Shown here piece by piece: positions 8,259 to 20,640 of a stretch of DNA of 64,000 bases. The notes beneath the pieces were generated by a model. That model was not told where the DNA came from. It worked only from the letters and a program-made list of their open reading frames with translations, and did not search any database. The position numbers and the translations under genes are program-made. Position 1 is the first letter of the stretch, and every line of letters starts with the position of its first letter. Source of the DNA: Maratus speciosus (Eukaryota; Arthropoda; Arachnida; Araneae; Salticidae); assembly GCA_963932465.1 (NCBI GenBank), contig OZ010799.1:158344761-158408760 (forward strand), in the 5' to 3' direction.

Positions 8259-11200
8259 TATACTCTTATTATAAAGAGGAAAAAATTGTTTATTTGTAGG
8301 AGGTAAGCTCTGGAACTACCGAACCGATTCCAAAAGTAATGGTATCAAAATGATGGTATTAATCCAACTTAGAACATAGGCTATATCGTATGTCGGTGCC
8401 ACTACCCCGAAGGGGGTGTACGAGCTAAAAACGTTCTAAAAATGCGAATTTAGGGTTACTGAAGGGCCTAGAAATATGAAATTTTGAATATTAGTTACTT
8501 ATAAGGTATAAATGATGTCTAAGAACAGTTCTTAAACAATTCGAAATTTAAAAGGGGTGAAAATGCACAAAAATCGTTCTAAAAACGTTCTAAATGGTAG
8601 TTTCTACACAATATCAGGAAATATCAAACCGATTTAAAAAATATTGGTGTCAAAATGATGGTGACAACGCTTGCTCCAAGATAGGCTATGTTTTATGTCG
8701 GTGCCACTACCCCAATTGGGGTGTAGGAGCTAAAAACGTTCTAAAAATGCGATTTTAGCGCTACTGAAGGGCCTAAAAATATGAAATTTTGAATATTAGT
8801 TACTTATAAGATATAAATGATGTCTAAGAACAGTTCTTAAACAATTCGAAATTTAAAAGGGGTGAAAATACACAAAAATCGTTCTAAAAACGTTCTAAAT
8901 GGTAGTTTCTACACATTCTCAGGAAATACCAAACCAATTTGAAAAATATTGGTGTCAAAATGATGGTGACAACGCTTGCTCCAAGATAGGCTATGTTTTA
9001 TGTCGGTGCCACTACCCCATAGGGGGTGCAGGAGCAAAAAACTTTCTAAAAATGCGATTTATGTGTTACTGAAGGACCTAGAAATATGAAATTTGAAAAA
9101 CTAGCTACTTATTAGATATAAAGGATTTCTAAGAACAGTTCTTAAACAATTCGAAATTTGAAAGGGGTGAAAATGCGCGAAAATCGTTCTAAAAAAAGTT
9201 CTAAATGGTGGTTTCTACACAATCTCAGGAAATACCAAACCGATCTAAAAAATAATGGCGTCAAAATGATGGTGACAACCCTTGCTCCAACATAGGCGAT
9301 GTTTTATGTCGGTGTCACTACCCCAAAGGGGGTGTACGAGCTAAAAACGTTCTAAAAATGCGAATTTGGGGTTACTGAGGGGCCTAGAAATATGAAATTT
9401 TGAATATTAGTTACTTATAAGATATAAATGATGTCTAAGAAGAGTTCTTAAACAATTCGAAATTTAAAAGGGGTGAAAATGCACAAAAATCGTTCTAAAA
9501 ACGTTCTAAATGGTAGTTTCTACACATTCTCAGGAAATACCAAACCAATTTGAAAAATATTGGCGTCAAAATGATGGTGACAACGCTTGCTCCAAGATAG
9601 GCTATGTTTTATGTCGGTGCCACTACCCCAAAGGGGGTGTACGAGCTAAAAACGTTCTAAAAATGCGAATTTGGGGTTACTGAGGGGCCTAGAAATATGC
9701 AATTTTGAATATTAGTTACTTATAAGATATAAATGATGTCTAAGAACAGTTCTTAAACAATTCGAAATTTAAAAGGGGTGAAAATACACAAAAATCGTTC
9801 TAAAAACGTTCTAAATGGTAGTTTCTACACATTCTCAGGAAATACCAAACCAATTTGAAAAATATTGGTGTCAAAATGATGGTGACAACGCTTGCTCCAA
9901 GATAGGCTATGTTTTATGTCGGTGCCACTACCCCATAGGGGGTGCAGGAGCAAAAAACTTTCTAAAAATGCGATTTATGTGTTACTGAAGGGCCTAGAAA
10001 TATGAAATTTGAAATATTAGCTACTAATTAGATATAAAGGATTTCTAAGAACAGTTCTTAAACAATTCGAAATTTGAAAGGGGTGAAAATGCGCGAAAAT
10101 CGTTCTAAAAAAGTTCTAAATGGTGGTTTCTACACAATCTCAGGAAATACCAAATATATCTAAAAAAATAATGGCGTCAAAATGATGGAGACAACACTTA
10201 CTCCAACATAGGCGATGTTTTATGTCGGTGCCACTACCCCAAAGGGGGTGTACGAGCTAAAAACGTTCTAAAAATGCGAATTTAGGGTTACTGAAGGGCC
10301 TAGAAATATGAAATTTTGAATATTAGTTACTTATAAGATATAAATGATGTCTAAGAACAGTTCTTAAACAATTCGAAATTTAAAAGGGGTGAAAATGCAC
10401 AAAAATCGTTCTAAAAAACGTTCTAAATGGTGGTTTCTACACAATCTCAGGAAATACCAAACCGATTTAAAAAATATTGGTGTCAAAATGATGGAGACAA
10501 CGCTTGCTCCAAGATAGGCTATGTTTTATGTCGGTGCCACTACCCCATAGGGGGTGCAGGAGCAAAAAACTTTCTAAAAATGCGATTTATGTGTTACTGA
10601 AAAACCTAGAAATATGAAATTTGAAAAACTAGCTACTTATTAGATATAAAGGATTTCTAAGAACAGTTCTTAAACAATTCGAAATTTGAAAGGGGTGAAA
10701 TTGCGCGAAAATCGTTCTAAAAAAAGTTCTAAATGGTGGTTTCTACACAATCTCAGGAAATACCAAACCGATCTAAAAAATAATGGCGTCAAAATGATGG
10801 TGACAACCCTTGCTCCAACATAGGCGATGTTTTATGTCGGTGTCACTACCCCAAAGGGGGTGTACGAGCTAAAAACGTTCTAAAAATGCGAATTTAGGGT
10901 TACTGAGGGGCCTAGAAATATGAAATTTTGAATATTAGTTACTTATAAGATATAAATGATGTCTAAGAACAATTCTTAAAAAATTCGAAATTTAAAAGGG
11001 GTGAAAATGCACAAAAATCGTTCTAAAAACGTTCTAAATGGTAGTTTCTACACATTCTCAGGAAATACCAAACCAATTTGAAAAATATTGGTGTCAAAAT
11101 GATGGTGACAACGCTTGCTCCAAGATAGGCTATGTTTTATGTCGGTGCCACTACCCCAAAGGGGGTGCAGGAGCAAAAAACGTTCTAAAAATGCGATTTA

Positions 11201-14200
11201 TGTGTTACTGAAGGGCCTAGAAATATGAAATTTGAAATATTAGCTACTTATTAGATATAAAGGATTTCTAAGAACAGTTCTTAAACAATTCGAAATTTGA
11301 AAGGGGTGAAAATGCGCGAAAATCGTTCTAAAAAAAGTTCTAAATGGTGGTTTCTACACAATCTCAGGAAATACCAAACCGATGTAAAAAAATAATGGCG
11401 TCAAAATGTTGGTGACAACACTTACTCCAACATAGGCGATGTTTTATGTCGGTGCCACTACCCCAAAGGGGGTGTACGAGCTAAAAACGTTCTAAAAATG
11501 CGAATTTAGGGTTTCTGAAGGGCCTAGAAATATGAAATTTTGAATATTAGTTACTTATAAGATATAAATGATGTCTAAGAACAGTTCTTAAACAATTCGA
11601 AATTTAAAAGGGGTGAAAATGCACAAAAATTGTTCTAAAAAACGTTCTAAATGGTGGTTTCTACACAATCTCAGGAAATACCAAACCGATTTAAAAAATA
11701 TTGGTGTCAAAATGATGGTGACAACGCTTGCTCCAAGATAGGCTATGTTTTAGGTCGGTGCCACTACCCCATAGGGGGTGCAGGAGCAAAAAACTTTCTA
11801 AAAATGCGATTTATGTGTTACTGAAGGACCTAGAAATATGAAATTTGAAAAACTAGCTACTTATTAGATATAAAGGATTTCTAAGAACAGTTCTTAAACA
11901 ATTCGAAATTTGAAAGGTGTGAAAATGCGCGAAAATCGTTCTAAAAAAAGTTCTAAATGGTGGTTTCTACACAATCTCAGGAAATACCAAACCGATCTAA
12001 AAAATAATGGCGTCAAAATGATGGTGACAACCCTTGCTCCAACATAGGTGATGTTTTATGTCGGTGTCACTACCCCAAAGGGGGTGTACGAGCTAAAAAC
12101 GTTCTAAAAATGCGAATTTAGGGTTACTGAGGGGCCTAGAAATATGAAATTTTGAATATTAGTTACTTATAAGATATAAATGATGTCTAAGAACAATTCT
12201 TAAACAATTCGAAATTTAAAAGGGGTGAAAATGCACAAGAATCGTTCTAAAAACGTTCTAAATGGTAGTTTCTACACATTCTCAGGAAATACCAAACCAA
12301 TTTGAAAATTATTGGTGTCAAAATGATGGTGACAACGCTTGCTCCAAGATAGGCTATGTTTTATGTCGGTGCCACTACCCCAAAGGGGGTGCAGGAGCAA
12401 AAAACGTTCTAAAAATGCGATTTATGTGTTACTGAAGGGCCTAGAAATATGAAATTTGAAATATTAGCTACTTATTAGATATAAAGGATTTCTAAGAACA
12501 GTTCTTAAACAATTCGAAATTTGAAACTGGTGAAAATGCGCGAAAATCGTTCTAAAAAAAGTTCTAAATGGTGGTTTCTACACAATCTCAGGAAATACCA
12601 AACCGATTTAAAAAATATTGGTGTCAAAATGATGGTGACAACGCTTGCTCCAAGATAGGCTATGTTTTATGTCGGTGCCACTACCCCAAAGGGGGTGTAG
12701 GAGCTAAAAACGTTCTAAAAATGCGATTTTAGCGGTACTGAAGGGCCTAGAAATATGAAATTTTGAATATTAGTTACTTATAAGATATAAATGATGTCTA
12801 AGAACAGTTCTTAAACAATTCGAAATTTAAAAGTGGTGAAAATGCACAAAAATCGTTCTAAAAACGTTCTAAACGGTAGTTTCTACAAAATCTCAGGAAA
12901 TGCCAAACCAATTTAAAAAATATTGGTGTCAAAATGATGGTGACAACGCTTGCTCCAAGATAGGCTATGTTTTATGCCGGTGCCACTACCCCAAAAAGGG
13001 TGCAGGAGCAAAAAAAGTTCTAAAAATGCGATTTATGTGTTACTGAAGGGCCTAGAAATATGAAATTTGAAATATTAGCTACCTATTAGATATAAAGGAT
13101 TTCTAAGAACAGTTCTTAAACAATTCGAAATTTGAAAGGGGTGAAAATGCGCGAAAATCGTTCTAAAAAAAGTTCTAAATGGTGGTTTCTACACAATTTC
13201 AGGAAATACCAAACCGATCTAAAAAATAATGGCGTCAAAATGATGGTGACAACCCTTGCTCCAACATAGGCGATGTTTTATGTCGGTGCCACTACCCCAA
13301 AAGGGGTGCAGGAGAAAAACGTTCTAAATTGCGGCTTTTGCGTTACGGTAGGGCCTAGAATCATGAAATTTGGAATGGTAGTTAGCTATAGATATCAATG
13401 ATCTCTAAGGACATTTCCTAAAAAAATCGAAATTTAAAAGGGGTCAAAATGTGCAAAAAGTGTTGTAAAAAACTTTCTAAATTGCGATTTGTATGCAACC
13501 TTAGGAAGTACTGAACCGATTTCAAATATAATGGTTTAAAAATGATGGTGACAGATCTTGCTCCAAGATAGGCTATACTTTATATATGTTTCCACTAACC
13601 CAGAGGAGATTCAGGAGTAAAATGCGCGAAAACCGTTCTAAAAACGTTCTAAATTCCGATTTGTCGGCAATATATCAGGAAGAATGAATATGATTTCAAA
13701 CGTAATGGTACGAAATTGATGCTGACAGAATCTGCTCTAACATAGACGGTATTTTATGTCCGTATCACTATCACCAAGACGTTGAAGGAGCAAAAAAGCG
13801 TTCTAAATTTCGATTTTTGTGATCGGTAGGGGCTAGCAACTTAAAATTAGGCAAGGTACATATTTATTAGATATAAATTACCTTTAAGAACAGTTTCGAA
13901 AAATTGGAAATTTTAAAAAGGGGTGAAATGCGCGAATAGCGTGCAAATCAATGGTGACAGTCCCTGCTATAACATAGGTTATATTTTATGTTGCTGTCAC
14001 TACCATCTGAGGGTTGCAAAAGCAAAACATGTTCTAATTTGCGTTTTTTGCACAACTTAGGGGTCTAACACTTTGAAGTAAGGCATGGTATTTACTTACA
14101 GGATGCAACTACTTTCTAAGAACAGTCGAAAGAAAATTCCAAATTAAAAAAAATGAAGTGAGTGAAATGCGTTATAAATTACAATTTTTAAGCAATTTTT

Positions 14201-15164
14201 AATAATGACGACAAATTGTTGGTGATAGAACCTTTTCAAACATAAGCTATATTTTATGTCTATTCCACTACCACCAGATGGTTGCAGGAGCTAAAAACTT
14301 TCTAAATTGCGATTTCTGTGATACTGAAAAGGCAAGAAACTTTAAATATGGCATGGTAGTTACTTATAAAATATAAATGCCCTCGAAGGAACGTCGAAAA
14401 TAAATTCGAATTTAAAAGGGGTGAAGCGAAGGGGAGGTGCGAAAAGCCTTCTAAAAATGTTCTAAATTACGATTCTATGGAATTTCAGGGAATATAAACC
14501 TATTACAAAAGTAATAGTTGCGAATCAATGGTAACAGTCTCTGATCCTACACAGGTTATATTTTATGCCGGTGATACTACCACCTGAGATTCACAGGAAC
14601 AACAAACGTTCTAAAAAAGGCCTTTAAAAGCTTTTTAAATTAGGTTTCTGTGGAATATTAGGAAATAACAAACCGATTTCAAAATTAATGTTGGCAAATT
14701 AATGGTGACAGTTCCTGATTCAACATAGCCCTTTATGTTGAGAGAGGTGGTAGGACTTGGAATTTTACATGATGGTTAATTTTAAGACATAAGAAGATGG
14801 TTTCTAAAAAATTCAAAACTTCAAATGAATACTGAAATGAGCGTATTAGTTGAGCATAAAATTTTCAAAATCTTTTCTAAATTATCATTGGTTTAGTTTT
14901 ATTTCATTTTATTAATTTAAGTCTCATTTCTGCCTAATGCAGTGTAATAATGATGTTTAATTAAACTGTGTTTTAAATAGTAATTTTTGAATTATTCCTA
15001 AAAGTAATAAGTACCTTTTAATAAAGAAATCCCTTTTAATAAAATAAAATATTACCTTTTAATAAAATAAAAATTTAGTTAGTACCTTTTAATAAAAATT
15101 AGACTTATAAATATCACTTGCCATATTTTAAATATTACGCGAGCAAAGCCGCGGGGTTTGCTAG
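8259..15164 (+). mobile_element. HINE element E4, expanded to about 23 monomers (type I 3' half)
   Basis: This is the longest element, about 6.9 kb. The 5' end is at 8268, and CTAG is at 15161-15164. Monomers at 8.3-13.3 kb are homogeneous and form a higher-order repeat. Those at 13.3-14.0 kb are the diverged fixed monomers seen near the 3' end of every type I element. The last 1.15 kb is almost the same as E1. The extra length is monomer expansion. Confidence 0.8.
9020..12700 (+). repeat. Higher-order repeat: 611-bp dimer and 1.22-kb tetramer
   Basis: The marker gtgtacgagct recurs at about 9332, 9638, 10249, 10860, 11472 and 12083, mostly 611 bp apart (two monomers). Finer variants give a 4-monomer period: ttactgaggggcc at about 10906 and 12128; gcaggagcaaaaaacgttct with tatgtgttactgaagggcc at 11170 and 12393; and gcaggagcaaaaaactttct with gaaaaactagc at 10555 and 11780. 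One extra 306-bp monomer at 9332-9638 breaks the register. Confidence 0.8.
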
Positions 15165-15165
15165 T
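14012..15165 (+). repeat. Type I 3' half shared with 1-1154
   Basis: Aligned at a constant offset of 14,011, the two segments differ by scattered single bases only (for example ggggtgtaac against ggggtctaac). The first part of the next element differs between the two places, so the shared block is the element's 3' part and not a longer duplication. Confidence 0.85.
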
Positions 15166-18100
15166 ATATACTCCTATTATAAAGAGGAAAAAATTGTTTA
15201 TTTGTCGGAGATAAGCTCAGGAACTCCCGAACCGATTCCAAAAGTAATGGTATCACAATGATGGTGTTAGTCCAACTTAGAACATGGGCTATATCTTATG
15301 TCGGTGCCACTACCCCAAAGGGGGTGCAGGAGCAAAAAACGTTCTAAAAATGCGATTTTTGCTTTTCTGAAGGGCCTAGATAAATGAAATTTGGAATATT
15401 AGTTACTTATAAGATATAAATGATGTCTAAGAACAGTTCTTAAACAATTCGAAATTTGAAAGGGGTGAAAATGCACAAAAAGCGTTCCAAAAAACGTTCT
15501 AAATGGTATTTTCTACATAATATCAGGAAATACCAAACCGAATTCAAAAGTAATGGTATCAAAATGATGGTGTTAGTCCAACTTAGAACATAGGCTATAT
15601 TTTATGTCGGTGCCACTACCCCAAAGGGGGTGCAGGAGCAATAAACGTTCTAAAAATGCGATTTTTGCGTTACTGAAGGGCCTAGAAATATGAAATTTGG
15701 AATATTAGTTACTTAAAAGATATAAAGGATTTCTAAGAACAGTTCTTAAACAATTCGAAATTTAAAATGGGTGAAAATGCGCGAAAAGCGTTCAAAAAAA
15801 TGTTCTAAATGGTAATTTCTACACAATCTCAGGAAATACCAAACAGATTTAAAAAATATTGGTGTCAAAATAATAGTGACAACGTTTGCTCCAAGGTAGG
15901 CTATGTTTTATGTCGGTGCCACTGCCCCAAAGGGGGTGTAGGAGCAAAAAACGTTCTAAAAATGCGATTTATATGTTACTGAAGGTCCTAGAAATATGAA
16001 ATTTGAAGTATCAGCTACTTATTAGATATAAAGGATTTCTAAGAGCAGTTCTTAAACAATTCGAAATTTAAAATGGGTGAAAATGCGCGAAAAGCGTTCT
16101 AAAAAATGTTCTAAATGGTGATTTCTACACAATCTCAGAAAGTACCAAACCGATTAAAAAAATAATGGCGTCAAAAGGATGGTGAAAACCCTTGCTCCAT
16201 TATAGGCTATGTTTTATGTCGGTGACACAACCCCAAAGGGCGTGCAGGAGAAAAACGTTCTAAATTGCAGTTTTTGCGTGACGGAAGGGCCTTGAATAGC
16301 GAAATTTAGAATGGTTGTTAGTTATAAGATATCAATGATCTCTATGGACATTTCCTAAAAAAGTCGAAATTTAAAAAGGGGGGTCAAAATGCGCAAAAAG
16401 CGTTGTAAAAAACGTTCTAAATTGCGATTTCTAGCAACCTCAGGAAATACTGAACCGATTTCAAATATAATGGTGTAAAAATGATGGGGACAGATCTTGC
16501 TCCAAGATAGGCTATATTTTATATCTCTTTCACTACCCCAGAGGAGATGCAGGAGCAAAATGAGCGAAAAGCGTTCTAAAAACGTTCTAAATGCCGATTT
16601 GTCACCAATATCTCCGGAAGAATCAAACTGATTTCAACAGTAATGGTAAAAAATTGATGCTGACAGCCACTGCTCTAACATAGACGCTATTTTAAGTCGG
16701 TATCACTATCACCTAGACATTGCAGGAGCAAAAAAGCGTTCCAAATTTCGAATTTTGTGATCGGTACGGGCTAGCAACTTAAAATTAGGCAAGGTACATA
16801 TTTATTACATATAAATGATCTTTAAGAACAGTTTCGAAAAAATTGGAAATTTAAAAAAGGGTGAAAATGCGCGAAAAGCGTTCTAAAAACGTTCTAAATT
16901 GCGATTTTACTCAATCTCAGGAAATTCCAAAGCTATTTCAAAAGTAATGGTTGCAAATCAATGGTGACAGTCCCTGCTATAACATAGGTTATATTTTATT
17001 TTGCTGTCACTACCATTTGAGAGTTGCAAAAGCAAAACATGTTCTAATTTGCGTTTTTTGCATAACTGAAGGGTCTAACACTTTGAAGTATGGTACGGTA
17101 TTTACTTACAAGATGCAACTGCTTTCTATGAATTGTTGAAAGAAAATTTCAAATTTAAAAAGATGAAGTGAGCGAAAAGCGTTATAAATTACAATTTTTA
17201 TGTAATCTTCAAATACCAAACCGATAAAAAAAATAATGATAACAAATTGTTGGTGATAGAACCTGCTCAAACATAAGCTATATTTTATGTCTGTGCCACT
17301 ACCACCAGAGGGTTGCAGTAGCTAAAAACTTTCTAAATTGCGATTACTGTGATACTGAAAAGGCTAGAAACTTTAAATATGGCATGCTAGTTACTTATAA
17401 AATATAAATGCCCTCGAAGGACTGTCGAAAATAAATTCGAATTAAAAAGGGGTGAAGTGAAGGGAAGGTGTGAAAAGCATTCTAAAAAAGTCCTAAATTT
17501 ACGATTTCTACGCAATTTCAGAGAATATAAACCAAATATAAATGTAATAGTTCGAATCAATGGTAACAATCTCTGATCCTACACAGGCTATATTTTATGC
17601 CGGTGATTCTACCACCTGGGGTTCACAGGAACAACAAACGCTCTAAAAAAGGCCTTTAAAAGCTTTCTAAATTACGTTTCTGTGGAATATTAGGAAATAA
17701 CAAACCAATTTCAAAATTAAATATGGCAAATTAATGGTGACAGCTCCTATTTCAACATAGCCCTGTATGTTGAGAGAGGTGGTAGGACTTGACATGATGG
17801 TTAATTTTAAGATGTAAGAAGATTGTTTCTAAAACATTCAAAAGTTCAAATGAATACTGAAATGAGCATATTAATTGAGCATAAAAGTTTCAAAATATTT
17901 TTTAAATTATTATTTATTTAGTTTTATTTCATTTTATTAATTTAAGTCTCATTTCTGAATTATGCAGTGTAACAATGATGTTTAATCAAACTGTGTTTTA
18001 AATAATATTTTTTTTAATTATTCCTAAAAGTAATAAGTACCTTTTAATAAAATAAAATATTACCTTTTAATAAAATAAAAATTTAGTTAGTACCTTTTAA

Positions 18101-18172
18101 TAAAAATTAGACATATAAATATCACTTGGCATATCTCAAATATTAGGCGAGCAAAGCCACGGGGTTTGCTAG
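15166..18172 (+). mobile_element. HINE element E5 (type I 3' half)
   Basis: It has a 5' atactcctattataaagagg junction, about ten monomers, a type I tail, and a hairpin with a gccacgg variant ending in CTAG at about 18169-18172. Its 3' part from about 17310 is the start of the 5,482-bp duplication. Confidence 0.8.
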
Positions 18173-18482
18173 TCTACTTCTACTCCTATTATAAAGAGGT
18201 AAAAATTGTTTAATTGTAGGAGGTAAGCTCTGAAACTACCGAACCGATTCCAAAAGTAATGGTATCAAAATGATGGTGTTAGTCCAACTTAGAACATAGG
18301 CTATATCTTATGTCCGTGACACTGACCAAAAGGGGGTGCAGGAGAAAAAAACGTTCTAAAATTGCGATTTTTGTGTTACTGAAGGGCCTAGAAACATGAA
18401 ATTTGGAATGGTAGTTACTTATACGATACTAATGATATCTAAGGACATTTCTTAAAAATTTCGAAATTTAAAAGGCGTAAAA

Positions 18483-18605
18483 ATGCGCAAAAAGCGTTCT
18501 AAAAAACGTTCTAAATGGCACTTTTTACGCAATCTCCAGAAGTACCAAACCGATTTCAAAACTAATGGTGTCAAAAAGATGGTGACAAGCCTTGCTTCAA
18601 CATAG
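18483..18605 (+). other. 40-codon basic small ORF inside a HINE monomer (doubtful)
   Basis: ATG to TAG, exactly 40 codons, beginning MRKKRSKKRSKWHFLRN. It is duplicated with its surroundings at 23965. See 1777-1899 for the reasons for doubt. Confidence 0.15.
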
Positions 18606-19096
18606 GCTACATTGTATGTCGGTGCCACTACCCCGAAAGGGGATGCAGGAGCAATCAAACGTTCGAAATTACTATTTTTGTGATACTGAAGGGCCCAGAT
18701 ACATGGAATTTGGCATGGTAGTTACTTATTAGATATAAATGATCTCTAAGGACATTTCTTAAAAAATTCGAAATTTAACAGGAGTGAAAATGTGCAGAAA
18801 ACGTTCTCAAAAAGTTTTAAATGGTGATTTTTACGCAATCTCAAGGATTACTAAACCGATTTTAAAAATAATGGCGTCAAAATGATGGTGACAACCCTTG
18901 CTGCAACATAGGCTACATTTTATGTCGGTGCCTTCACCCCCAAAGGAGGTACAGGAGCATAAAAAACATTCGAAAATGCGATTTTTCTGTTACTGAAGGA
19001 CCTAGAAACATGAAATTTGGAATGGTAGTTACTTATAAGATATAAATAATCTCTAAGAACATTTCTTAAAAAATTCGAAATTTAAAAGGTGTGAAT

Positions 19097-19219
19097 ATGC
19101 GCAAAAAGAGATCTAAAAAACGTTCTAAATGGCGATTTCTACGCAATCTCAGAAAGTACACAACCGATTTCGAAAGTAATGGTTGGAAATTGATGACGAG
19201 AGCCCTTGCTCCAATATAG
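19097..19219 (+). other. 40-codon basic small ORF inside a HINE monomer (doubtful)
   Basis: ATG to TAG, exactly 40 codons, beginning MRKKRSKKRSKWRFLRN. The monomer is well diverged from the one at 18483 (different middle and following bases), yet frame and length are kept. It is duplicated at 24579. Confidence 0.15.
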
Positions 19220-20640
19220 AATTTACTTCATGTCGCCATCACTACCACCTTGCGGATGCATTTTAAAAAACGTTCTAAATTGTGATTTTTGTGATACTGG
19301 AGGGGATACCAACTTAAAATTTGGCATGGTAATTACATATAAGATGTAAATGCTCTCTGAGAAGAGTTCCTTAAATATTTGAAATTTAAATGGGGGTGGA
19401 AATAAAACTTTTGTTTTATAAAAGAACGTTCTAAAAACGTTCTAAATAGCGATTTCTACACAATCTCAGGAAATATAAACCGATTTTAGAAGTAATGGTT
19501 TCAAATTGATGGTGACAGTCTCCATTCCGACATAGCCTATATTTTACGCTGTTGTCCTTACCACCGGGATGTTACAGGAGCAAAAAATGCTCTAAATTGC
19601 GTTTTTGTGTTAAAGAGGGGATCTAACATTTTAAATTTGGAATGGTAATTATTTCAAAGATGCAAATGATTTCTAAGAATTGTCAATAGAAAATTCCAAA
19701 TTGAAAAGGATGAAGTGAGCGAAAAGCGTTCTATAAGCGTTCTAAATTACGATTTTTATACAATCGTATGAAATACGAAACAGATTTCAAACATAATGTT
19801 AGCAAATTGATTGTGATAGAACCTGCTCAAACATAAGCTATATTTTATGTCGGTGTCGCAACCCCTAGAGAGTTGCAGGAGCAAAAAACTTTCTAAATTG
19901 CGATTTCTGAAGGGAACTTTAAATATAGCACTGTCGTTACTTATAAAATATAAATGTCCTCTAAGAACAGTCGAAAATATATTCGAAATTAAAAAACGGT
20001 GAAGCGAAGGGAAGGAGCGAAAAGCATTCTAAAAGAGTCCTAAATTACGATTTCTATGGAATCTCAGGAAATAATAAACCGATTACAGACGTTATTGGTT
20101 GCAATCAAGAGTGATAGTCCCTGATCCTATACGGACTATATTTTATGCCGGTGTGACTACCACCTGGTTGGCAGGAACAACAAGAAAACCTTTAAAAACA
20201 TCAAAATTCCGTTTTATATAGAATATTATTAAATACCAGCCGATTTCAAGGTTAATTTTGGCAAATTGATGGTGACAGTCGCTGTTTCAATATTTTTCGA
20301 GACATTCTATTTCAACTCTGTTTCGGCATTTTATGTTGTTGCTACTAACACCAGAGATGTGGTAGACTGTTAGATAAGAAGCTTGAAATTTGACTTGATG
20401 GTTAATTTTAAGATGTAAATGAGTTAAGATGGTTTCTAAAAAATTCAGAACTTCAATTGAATACTGAAATGAGCATGATAGTCTCAAAATACTTTCTAAA
20501 TTATCATTTATTTGTAATTAGTTTTAGTTCTTCTTTTTAATTAAAATCTCATTTCGGTCTATTGCACTTTTATAATGAAGTTTAGTCAAAATGTGGCTTA
20601 ATTTGTAATTTTGAATTATTCCAAAAACTGTTCTTCTAAT

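Larger units (their letters stand above)
18174..20640 (+). mobile_element. HINE element E6 (type II 3' half, terminal hairpin deleted)
   Basis: It has a normal 5' end and eight or so monomers. The type II block is near 20290-20340. The element then stops at tgttcttctaat and joins ctatacttctatactcc of the next element. Compared with E2 it lacks about the last 75 bp, including the hairpin and CTAG. It should be unable to end rolling-circle replication at its own terminus. Confidence 0.75.

Noticed and set aside
8259..15164. Long repeat protein encoded by the monomers
   Set aside because: Stops occur in all six frames within most monomers, and monomer lengths are not consistently multiples of three.
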